Assembly (NCBI GenBank): GCA_029262775.1
Contig: JAJCYR010000023.1
Location: 1 to 34,186, forward strand
Direction: 5' to 3'
DNA: 34,186 nucleotides
Source: Bacteroidota bacterium
GTDB lineage: Bacteria; Bacteroidota; Rhodothermia; Rhodothermales; UBA10348
Shown here piece by piece: positions 16,532-23,156 of this stretch. Position 1 is the stretch's first letter. The number at the start of each line of letters is the position of its first letter. Both the position numbers and the translations under genes were made by a program. The notes under the pieces are model-generated. The model had not been told where the DNA came from and ran no database searches. It saw nothing but the letters and a program-made list of their open reading frames with translations.

Positions 16532-16549
16532 GTGACAACATTGTGTCAC
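16532..16549. promoter_or_regulatory. Palindromic operator candidate GTGACA-N6-TGTCAC
   Basis: Arms GTGACA (16532-16537) and TGTCAC (16544-16549) are perfect inverted repeats around six bases. The site is 46-63 bases upstream of ATG 16486. Two more half-sites lie closer to the start: GTGTCA at 16480-16485 and TGACAC at 16508-16513. The cluster suggests a binding site for a dimeric regulator acting on the minus-strand gene. The spacing does not fit a CRP/FNR site. The regulator is unknown. Confidence 0.5.
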
Positions 16550-16561
16550 ACCCTGCAGACA

Positions 16562-18910
16562 TTATTTGAAAGGCCGGCCAATACGTACAGAAAACGAGTT
16601 GTCGGTCAGGCCACCAGCCAGGTCGAACCGGAATGGGAGGCCGAATGGATAGGAAATCCCCCCTCCGATTTCATGGTACCGGTTTCCATCGACGGTATTG
16701 AAACCGGTGCCGGATGTGAACCCGTGGCCGCCGAACAGGTGGATACCCATGCCCTTGTCGGCGAGCCACCACAGTCCAGTCTTCTCGAACAGCGCCGTCG
16801 TGAAATCGTGGTACCAGAAAATGCCGAGCATGTCGGTGGCCACGAAGCGGGCGTTCGAGAGCGTTCTAAACCCCATGAAATCCGAAAACGGCCCCGCCGA
16901 TCCGCTGAGCGTCATGCGCCTCTGCACGGGAAGCATGCCCGAACGTGTGCCTCCCATAGCGGTTATCCGCATCCGATTTGGACGGACCCGCGCGTTGAAG
17001 AAGGTCTCAAATGCTACGGTGGCCCGACCCTCGATGCGCGTAAACGTGAAGTCGGAGCCGAGGCCTTCGCCCGGACTGTGCTCCACCTGCATGGTGAAGC
17101 CGCGGTCTGCGCCCTGCCCGAGTTCTATTTCCCACTCGAACGAGCGGAGGTGCCCGGAATCAACGGGCGGATTCTCCGGCTGCTCATTCGTGAAGAGCCA
17201 CCCGTCAAAGCTTGTGAGTTTCTCGAGCGAACTGTGGATTTCGCTGCGAAGTCGGAGTGACATGGCTACCGGCCCGCCATGGGGTCGCGTCCGGACGAAT
17301 CCGGAGACGGCCCGCTGGTGATAATAGTCATAGATGTCGTCGTTGCCCAGGTAGGTCGAAATGCCCGGCACGAAGCGGCCCAGGTCTCCTTCCCGGGCCG
17401 ATACCGACGTCGCGTTGACGTAGGCCACACCCAGGCGGAGGCCCAGCTCCGGCCCACTCACCGGCAGCGACACCTCCGAATTCCACGAAATCCGCTCCCG
17501 GAGTGTCGACCACCCGACACTCGCTTCGTACTGGATTCCGGATCCCGGGAGCGATGACCAGCTTACCCCCGGGTGCCACCCGTCCACCCGGTTGTACCAG
17601 AACCAGTCTCCGCTCCTGAGCCGCTCCACAATCGACACGCGGTCCGCCTTCTCTTCGCTGCGGGCAATTTCTTCTTTCGTCAGCGGGAACGATGCATATT
17701 CGAGAAGCAGCCCCTCGCCGCGAAAGGCCGTCTGGATATCCCGCGCCTGGTCAATAGCGAACACCTGCTCCTGCTCCATGGGCGTAAGCGGAATCATGGA
17801 CGGGTTGCGCAGGAACAGAAACTCCTGCCGGTCGGCCAGCGGCGACTCCACGACGGACGGCCCGGGTACGGCCATCGAGTCGGGTACGGGTGGATTCACC
17901 ACGTGGAGCGTCTGACTCGAGAACTGTTCGTACCGCGCCGGGGGATGCGTCACGCCCAGGCGGCCGAACTCAACAACGCCCGCCACATACAGATCGACAG
18001 GCATCCACACGGAATCCCGGACCTGTGTAAAGCGCTGCTCATAGTACACGTCATGCCGCTTCACGGGCGGCGTGACCATGGTCTGCGGAATGGGACGCAC
18101 ATTGACTTCGTAGAGCGCGAAGGACGAATCGATGACGGCCACGTGCCCCGAAAACCCCGGCCGCGTCGCGCTCCGGGGCGTAAAGTAGATGTCATAGACC
18201 CGTTTGCCGTCGAGCTCCCGCGTGCCGCCGAGCAGAAAGAAGTACTCTTCCAGGGCATCGGGGTGCGTTGGCCCCACGTACTCCGTACCCATGAGGCGTA
18301 CCACGTCGTCATAGAAGTTCACAACCGGATGCGGCTCGGCAAACCGGAACGTGCCGCTACCGCCTGGCACGCGACGCCTGGCCCGCACGAGTTCCCGCGC
18401 GCCTGTGTCGCTCGTCCACCAGGAAGCCCGGACGGTTTCTGTCATCTGGACCAGCTCCGAATGGCCGTACAGCATGAACCGCGTGTACGTGTCTGCATAG
18501 GCCGACGTCAGGTCTTTTCGCCATCGCTTCTTGGCGGCAATAACCTGTCGCATAACGCGGTCGGCCGGGCCTTCATCTGTGACGACGATTTCATCGAGTA
18601 TGATGGTCGAGGGCTCCAGTGTGATATCCAGAGGCCCTGTCGGAATCGTTTCCACAGGAATCCGACGCGTCCGGTAGCCAATGAAACGGACTTCGAGCGT
18701 GAGCGGAACGGCGGGCGCCAGGAGCCAGAACGTACCGTCCCGGTTGGCTGTGACGCCGCGGTCTGTACCCGCGATGGCAATCGAGGCCGACGGCAGTGGA
18801 CTGCCATTGGCCGCATCTGTGACGCGGCCCGTGATCCTGACCTGTGCGTTTGCCACCTGTGCGCAGCACAGGAGACACAGGACACTGGAAAGGAAGCACT
18901 TCTGGATCAT
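16562..18910 (-). CDS. CarbopepD_reg + DUF5686 outer-membrane protein
   Basis: A 782-aa protein. A signal peptide (about 1-22) is followed by a carboxypeptidase-like regulatory domain (about 24-105, with ITGRVTDAANGSPLPSASI and an R-D-G-T-F-W turn). The rest is the DUF5686 region, with ILDEIVVTDEGPADRVMRQVIAAKKRW at the start and an alternating-strand C-terminus, predicted as an outer-membrane barrel. Members of this architecture resemble TonB-dependent receptors at the N-terminus but lack a plug domain; their function is unknown. Length is in the usual range. It is the first gene of the minus-strand envelope run and faces a small gene at 19062 across 151 bases. Confidence 0.88.
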   Translation of the reverse strand: MIQKCFLSSVLCLLCCAQVANAQVRITGRVTDAANGSPLPSASIAIAGTDRGVTANRDGTFWLLAPAVPLTLEVRFIGYRTRRIPVETIPTGPLDITLEPSTIILDEIVVTDEGPADRVMRQVIAAKKRWRKDLTSAYADTYTRFMLYGHSELVQMTETVRASWWTSDTGARELVRARRRVPGGSGTFRFAEPHPVVNFYDDVVRLMGTEYVGPTHPDALEEYFFLLGGTRELDGKRVYDIYFTPRSATRPGFSGHVAVIDSSFALYEVNVRPIPQTMVTPPVKRHDVYYEQRFTQVRDSVWMPVDLYVAGVVEFGRLGVTHPPARYEQFSSQTLHVVNPPVPDSMAVPGPSVVESPLADRQEFLFLRNPSMIPLTPMEQEQVFAIDQARDIQTAFRGEGLLLEYASFPLTKEEIARSEEKADRVSIVERLRSGDWFWYNRVDGWHPGVSWSSLPGSGIQYEASVGWSTLRERISWNSEVSLPVSGPELGLRLGVAYVNATSVSAREGDLGRFVPGISTYLGNDDIYDYYHQRAVSGFVRTRPHGGPVAMSLRLRSEIHSSLEKLTSFDGWLFTNEQPENPPVDSGHLRSFEWEIELGQGADRGFTMQVEHSPGEGLGSDFTFTRIEGRATVAFETFFNARVRPNRMRITAMGGTRSGMLPVQRRMTLSGSAGPFSDFMGFRTLSNARFVATDMLGIFWYHDFTTALFEKTGLWWLADKGMGIHLFGGHGFTSGTGFNTVDGNRYHEIGGGISYPFGLPFRFDLAGGLTDNSFSVRIGRPFK

Positions 18911-19061
18911 CAGGGCCTGTTGACACCAATAATGAACGTGACAGGGATTATGCGGTGTGGGGTGCGGCGGCTGGAACCACGCTCAGGCATAGCCGCGTAC
19001 GACCGTATCCGCGCCAGGTTCGTCCTGTTCTGTGCCAAAATAAATACTCCGCCCGCCCGCG

Positions 19062-19334
19062 ATGTATCATCTGCTTGGAAAAAACGTGCGCATCCATCTC
19101 TACAACCATGACGGCGTTGTGGTAGGAACCATTACAGGCCGCGTGGCCGATGTGGCAGGTGCGGTCGAGGTGGCCCCCGGCATGAAAAAGGATCTGGCGC
19201 TCGTCGTGGATATCGACACCGGCGATCCGGAACAGCCCTACACCAACTCGGCCGGATCCGAGGGCGAGAGCTGGTTCGCCATCCAGGACCTCGAAGTCAT
19301 TGACGCAGAGGCTCCGCGCCTGTTTTCAAACTGA
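19062..19334 (+). CDS. Small protein of unknown function, 90 aa
   Basis: A 90-aa protein with no signal peptide. The pattern LGKNVRIHLYNHDGVVVGTITGRVADVAG suggests a small beta-barrel of SH3-like type, but I do not recognise a family. It is preceded by an AT-rich patch (CAAAATAAATAC at 19036-19047) that may be part of its promoter. It ends 46 bases before the Rrf2 gene, and the operator-like palindrome lies between them. Confidence 0.65.
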   Translation: MYHLLGKNVRIHLYNHDGVVVGTITGRVADVAGAVEVAPGMKKDLALVVDIDTGDPEQPYTNSAGSEGESWFAIQDLEVIDAEAPRLFSN

Positions 19335-19348
19335 TTTTGGCCGTTTTT

Positions 19349-19375
19349 TAAATGTAACTTTTATTGTTACATTTA
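19349..19375. promoter_or_regulatory. Long inverted repeat, putative Rrf2-family operator
   Basis: Perfect 10-bp arms TAAATGTAAC and GTTACATTTA flank a seven-base centre TTTTATT. It lies 6-32 bases before ATG 19381 of the Rrf2-type regulator, in an AT-rich island in an otherwise GC-rich window. The position over the promoter/leader is that expected for autoregulation by a dimeric winged-helix protein. It could instead form an RNA hairpin covering the ribosome-binding region. Confidence 0.7.
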
Positions 19376-19380
19376 TTCCC

Positions 19381-19896
19381 ATGCTGAATACCCGCTTCTC
19401 CACTGCTCTCCATACGCTCCTGGCGCTTCTTCTCGACCGGGATGGGGCTCCGCTCTCCTCGCAGGCCCTGGCCCGCGTATTTGACAGTAATCCGGTCGTC
19501 GTGCGTCGTCTGGTGGCCGATCTCCGTGCGGCGGGCCTGGTCGTGTCGGTCCGAGGAGCAGGAGGCGGCATCCAGCCGAGCAAGGGACTCCGCGAGGTCA
19601 CGCTGGGCGCTGTGGCCCGGGCGGTAGATTTCGAGCCAGCCTTCGACGTGCATGAAGCTGCAGCCGATGCGCCGCCCCCAAGCGAACACATTCACGCGGC
19701 CGTTGCCGCGGCCCGCGACAGCGCGCACGCCGCCCTTCTTGCCCACCTGGACCAGGTCACGCTCGGCGACATGGCCGACTCGGCGAATCTCCGCACGGAG
19801 CTCGCGGCGCTCATTGACAAAGGCCTCTCGCACGATGACATCCGGCAGGCCTACCGCGTCGCCGGCGCCCACCTCGTGCCCAAAGTGGACCGATAA
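19381..19896 (+). CDS. Rrf2-family transcriptional regulator, cysteine-less
   Basis: A 171-aa protein with an N-terminal winged helix (about 5-80). The block SSQALARVFDSNPVVVRRLVADLRAAG is the recognition-helix region and GLVVSVRGAGGGIQPSKGL is the wing, as in the YwnA/Rrf2 group. It contains no Cys residue, so it cannot bind an iron-sulfur cluster through cysteines as IscR and NsrR do. The C-terminal half (about 100-160) is helical. ATG 19381 is preferred since an earlier in-frame ATG at 19300 would put the operator-like palindrome inside the coding region. The desaturase gene starts 17 bases after its stop, so the two probably form an operon. Confidence 0.85.
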   Translation: MLNTRFSTALHTLLALLLDRDGAPLSSQALARVFDSNPVVVRRLVADLRAAGLVVSVRGAGGGIQPSKGLREVTLGAVARAVDFEPAFDVHEAAADAPPPSEHIHAAVAAARDSAHAALLAHLDQVTLGDMADSANLRTELAALIDKGLSHDDIRQAYRVAGAHLVPKVDR

Positions 19897-19913
19897 CCCC
19901 GCAGGAAAAAACC

Positions 19914-20801
19914 ATGCAGGAATACTGGAATATTTTCCTCGAAGGGTACGCTGGCTACGCCCGCTACCTCTGGTCCGAGGTCACGACGCCCCACTGGGGC
20001 AATTACTTCTACTGGCTCATTGGGGTCTCCCTGTTCTTCTTCCTTATCGAACTCGTGCGCCCGTGGAAAAAGCGCGACCGCGTCTTTCGCCAGGATTTCT
20101 GGCTCGATGTGTTCTACATGTTCTTCAACTTTTTCCTGTTTTCGCTCGTCATCTACAACGCGGCGTCAAACGTCGTCGTGGAATTTTTTCGAGATGCGCT
20201 CGCTGCGGTCGGCATCACGAACCTCGTCGCCATCGAGGTCTCCGCCTGGCCGCTCTGGGCGCAGCTCGTCTCGCTCTTCATTGTGCGCGATTTCATCCAG
20301 TGGAATGTGCATCGCCTGCTCCACCGCGTGCCCTGGCTTTGGGAGTTCCACAAGGTCCACCACAGCGTCCGCGAAATGGGTTTCGCCGCGCATCTGCGGT
20401 ACCACTGGATGGAAAACGTGGTCTACAACGCCCTCCAGTACGTACCGCTGGCCATGATCGGCTTCGGCATCGATGACTTTTTCATTGTCTACATCCTGTC
20501 GCTCGCCATTGGCCACTTCAACCACTCGAACATCCGCGTCCCACTCGGACCGCTGAAGTACATCCTGAACAACCCCCAGATGCACATCTGGCACCATGCC
20601 AAAACCCTTCCCGGCGAGGCCGGCCGCCACCGCCACGGCATCAATTTCGGCATCAGCCTGAGTCTCTGGGACTACCTCTTCGGCACCGCCGAAATCCCCG
20701 CGAGCGGCCGCGACATTGAACTCGGATTCGACGGCGTCGAAGACTTTCCGCACGACTTCATGCACCAGAATCTTCATGGGCTGGGGCGAAAGCAGGAGTA
20801 G
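19914..20801 (+). CDS. Sterol desaturase/fatty acid hydroxylase family di-iron membrane enzyme
   Basis: A 295-aa membrane protein with the histidine cluster of the family: HRLLH (133-137), HKVHH (146-150), HFNH (201-204) and HIWHH (224-228), ligands for a di-iron centre. Several hydrophobic segments (about 32-46, 65-82, 114-126, 170-198) fit a membrane enzyme. Relatives hydroxylate or desaturate sterols, carotenoids or fatty acids; the substrate cannot be told. An AGGAAAA ribosome-binding site precedes ATG 19914. Placed directly after the Rrf2 gene, it is probably under that regulator's control. The C-terminal part has a charged tail without further motifs. Confidence 0.9.
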   Translation: MQEYWNIFLEGYAGYARYLWSEVTTPHWGNYFYWLIGVSLFFFLIELVRPWKKRDRVFRQDFWLDVFYMFFNFFLFSLVIYNAASNVVVEFFRDALAAVGITNLVAIEVSAWPLWAQLVSLFIVRDFIQWNVHRLLHRVPWLWEFHKVHHSVREMGFAAHLRYHWMENVVYNALQYVPLAMIGFGIDDFFIVYILSLAIGHFNHSNIRVPLGPLKYILNNPQMHIWHHAKTLPGEAGRHRHGINFGISLSLWDYLFGTAEIPASGRDIELGFDGVEDFPHDFMHQNLHGLGRKQE

Positions 20802-20827
20802 GGCGCCCCGGAAAAGTGCTCACTGGC

Positions 20828-20847
20828 CTGGTGTCACGTGACACCAG
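20828..20847. terminator. Perfect 20-bp palindrome between convergent genes, possible bidirectional terminator
   Basis: Arms CTGGTGTCAC and GTGACACCAG are perfectly complementary and meet without a loop. The palindrome directly abuts the stop codon of the propeller gene (20848) and lies 27 bases after the desaturase stop. There is no T-run, so intrinsic termination is not assured. It contains the same GTGTCAC/GTGACAC words seen at 16480-16549, so a protein-binding site is an alternative. Confidence 0.45.
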
Positions 20848-21885
20848 CTACGTGTCGAGTCGCGCAAGCCGGACCAGTCCCGATGGGCACCGGGAATACA
20901 CATCCTGGTCGGTCACGAAAACCGGCGCACATCCCCGGCTCGTCGGCACACGCATGGAATACAGATACGTCCCATCGGCCGTGGAGTACGCGTCCAGAAA
21001 CATGTCCCCACTTTCATTATGCACGGCAAGGACATACAGCGTATCTCGCCATGCGTTCACTACAAAAATCTGGACCGGAAGTGGCGCGCCGGGATCAAAG
21101 CTGTAGCTGTCACCATCACGCCGAAGCATCGGTGTCTGCTGTCCGTCAATGCCGTACACGGCGAACTGTAATCCGTCTGCAAACCCGAACAGACCGCCCG
21201 TATTGGACGCGACATGAAACCAGGCCGAGCCCGCAGGATCCTTGGTCATGTGTCCCGCCCAAACGAGCCCCGGTGCGTTCTCGTCAGAGCTGTCCGACGC
21301 GCCAAATCCGGTTACGATCTCCTGGAACGCTCCATTCTCCGTGTCCAGTCGGAGAATCTTTCCTCCTTCCACGAGCGAGTATCCATACACGGAATTACCG
21401 GACAATACGGCCTGCTGGAGGCTTACATCGAGCGGCACCGTGCTGCGTAGTGCGCCGTCCGCGCCGAATACCGACATCCGGTTCTGATTTGAATCGAACG
21501 TCCAGATATCTCCCGATGCCTGCTGGCCAAAGTTCGAAATCATAGTATGCTCGCCCGGGCCGCTGCCTCTCCCGCGACCAATTACCTGCTCAACCGTCCC
21601 ATTCTGGCTCAGCCGAAGCAGCACCCTGCCCGATTCGTCGTGGATCAGCAGCTTACCGCCCGTCAGAACGCGAAGCGATCGCACGAACAGATGCTCGACG
21701 GCCACGTCAATGTGAACCGTATCGACAGGCACGCGAACAAATTGGCGGGCTTCGGCTTTTTGTAGCATTGGCTGCGCAGAAGTGCTCCCGGTCTTTGCTG
21801 GCACCTCGTCGTCCGTACTCCGCCCGCAGCCGAGGCTGACACACATAATGCCGAGACAAATGAGCCGCAGACCGAATGACGACAT
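20848..21885 (-). CDS. 6-bladed beta-propeller lipoprotein
   Basis: A 345-aa protein with a signal peptide and lipobox SLGC (Cys20). The mature part has repeated blades with strand patterns such as GKLLIHDESGRVLLRLSQNG and SGDIWTFDSNQNRMSVFGADG, the NHL/6-bladed propeller type found in many Bacteroidota lipoproteins. Its ATG shares a base with the stop of the upstream Cys-rich peptide gene (TGATG at 21883-21887), so the two are translationally coupled. The propeller may bind, display or help export that peptide; this is inferred only from layout. ATG 21885 is chosen because it directly precedes the signal peptide. Confidence 0.85.
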   Translation of the reverse strand: MSSFGLRLICLGIMCVSLGCGRSTDDEVPAKTGSTSAQPMLQKAEARQFVRVPVDTVHIDVAVEHLFVRSLRVLTGGKLLIHDESGRVLLRLSQNGTVEQVIGRGRGSGPGEHTMISNFGQQASGDIWTFDSNQNRMSVFGADGALRSTVPLDVSLQQAVLSGNSVYGYSLVEGGKILRLDTENGAFQEIVTGFGASDSSDENAPGLVWAGHMTKDPAGSAWFHVASNTGGLFGFADGLQFAVYGIDGQQTPMLRRDGDSYSFDPGAPLPVQIFVVNAWRDTLYVLAVHNESGDMFLDAYSTADGTYLYSMRVPTSRGCAPVFVTDQDVYSRCPSGLVRLARLDT

Positions 21886-22220
21886 CAACAGTTCACACTT
21901 GTGTTTCCGTATACACATACTTGCGAATATCCATCCAACTCCGCACAATACGCTTTCCATTCGATACTCCATCCACAGCCGAAGATGCCTAAGATCGAGC
22001 AAGAATACGTCATGCATGGAATCGTTCTGTCATAACCGCACGGTTTCCCCAAAATCTGTCCCTGCAGACACCCATCGCCCGATCCGCTCGAACCTCCCTC
22101 GGCGCAATTTACTTCGTTCCCATACTCATCTATTTCACACGCCGCCTGCGCCGTAGGCGCGAACATAGTCAATAGTAGACAGGCAAGGAAAAATGCTAAT
22201 TTGGCTGGGATTTTTTCCAT
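21885..22220 (-). CDS. Exported ten-cysteine small protein, unknown function
   Basis: A 111-aa protein with a strong signal peptide (about residues 1-26, ending APTAQA) and a mature part of about 85 residues containing ten cysteines, a Ser/Gly-rich stretch and many aromatic residues. The even number of Cys suggests five disulfides after export. It is not a lipoprotein. It resembles in size and context, but not clearly in sequence, the NVEALA-type exported peptides found beside 6-bladed propeller proteins in Bacteroidota. AAGGTG nine bases before ATG 22220 is a fair ribosome-binding site. The 60 bases at 21901-21960 hold only 25 G+C, below the window's general level, which may point to transfer. 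Confidence 0.75.
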   Translation of the reverse strand: MEKIPAKLAFFLACLLLTMFAPTAQAACEIDEYGNEVNCAEGGSSGSGDGCLQGQILGKPCGYDRTIPCMTYSCSILGIFGCGWSIEWKAYCAELDGYSQVCVYGNTSVNC

Positions 22221-22260
22221 GGCGATTTACACCTTTTTTCTGATTGATTCGCAGACGATA

Positions 22261-22270
22261 CCCCCCCCCC
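22261..22270. repeat. C10/G10 homopolymer tract in a divergent promoter region
   Basis: Ten consecutive C on the plus strand, read as G10 upstream of the Cys-rich peptide gene (41-50 bases before its ATG) and 49-58 bases before the rhodanese gene on the other side. Tracts of this length are prone to slippage, so this is a candidate phase-variation element that would alter promoter spacing. It could also be a homopolymer sequencing error in length. Confidence 0.6.
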
Positions 22271-22318
22271 GACAAATCGCTACTACTTCATACAATATTC
22301 ATATCCCATGTCGCATAG

Positions 22319-22876
22319 ATGAATTATTTGTCGATCCACCGCGACGTTAAGTCGCAGCCTGGTCTGCGAGACTTGATCCGGCTTGCGCCTCTCCTGCTCC
22401 TGGTGGCCGCTGGCTCAGTGGCCGCCTGCTCGCCCGATGCGCGGCTCGAGCAGGTGGTCCGTGCTGTTGAGCGCGAGTTTCCGGATGTCCATCACATGCC
22501 TATCGATTCTGCGGCGGCGTGGGTGGCCACCGGGCAGCCGCTTCTTTTTGACGTTCGGGAAGCCGACGAATTTGCCGTCAGTCATCTGGGCGGTGCGCGA
22601 CACCTGGCGCCCGGGACCGAGGACCTCTCGCCGCTCGATTCACTCGGCCGCGACAGCCCCATCCTGGTCTACTGCGCCGTCGGCTACCGGGCATCGGACA
22701 TGGCCCGCCGCCTCCAGGCGCGGGGCTTCACGAACGTACACAACCTGCGGGGCGCCATTTTCCAGTGGGCAAACGAAGAGCGGCCGCTCGCCGTGGCCCC
22801 GGTCGTGCACCCCTACTCGGCCACCTGGTCACGGCTCCTTCGGCCAGAGAAGCGAGCGCCGAACTCGGGGCGATAA
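22319..22876 (+). CDS. Rhodanese-domain lipoprotein
   Basis: A 185-aa protein. A hydrophobic segment ends in VAAC (Cys37), predicting a lipoprotein. The mature part is one rhodanese domain with FDVREADEFAVSHLGGARHL and the active-site loop VYCAVGYRAS, whose Cys119 would carry a persulfide. The family transfers sulfane sulfur, but envelope-anchored single-domain members often have no known substrate. ATG 22319 is the first in frame; the N-terminal 20 residues before the hydrophobic part are charged. The gene is divergent from the Cys-rich peptide gene, with the homopolymer in between. Confidence 0.87.
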   Translation: MNYLSIHRDVKSQPGLRDLIRLAPLLLLVAAGSVAACSPDARLEQVVRAVEREFPDVHHMPIDSAAAWVATGQPLLFDVREADEFAVSHLGGARHLAPGTEDLSPLDSLGRDSPILVYCAVGYRASDMARRLQARGFTNVHNLRGAIFQWANEERPLAVAPVVHPYSATWSRLLRPEKRAPNSGR

Positions 22877-23156
22877 CGAGTTCATCCGTTTTCGCAGCTT
22901 CGTCACCAGCGCGTGGCGACAGCTGTAGGGTTGCCAGAGGTATTGTAACGTTGCCAATGACAGTGGACGGCCCGGCTGGATGGGTTCGCGGTCGGCTTCC
23001 CTGCCCTTGAAAGATGAGCCTGCGCGGGTCCGGGTAGAAGTGCCATGCAGCCGATCGCGTTTCGCCGCCGCGGAATGGAGGTTGATGGTTTCTCTTCCAT
23101 CAGCCCGGATTGGAAGCGCGTTGAACAAGTAGAGGGTCTCTCGGTCGCCTGTGGTC
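22877..23156. other. Intergenic region, no recognisable content
   Basis: These 280 bases separate the rhodanese gene from the 3' end of the convergent hrpB gene. Short open frames exist on both strands, but none has a family pattern or a supported start. No clear hairpin with a T-run was found. Confidence 0.6.

Noticed and set aside
16532..16549. CRP/FNR-type site
   Set aside because: The TGA and TCA parts are too far apart for the CRP/FNR consensus spacing; kept only as an unassigned palindrome.
17573..19111. A 512-codon plus-strand frame opposite the DUF5686 gene
   Set aside because: Arg/His/Pro-rich translation with no family pattern; the minus strand codes a recognisable protein throughout.
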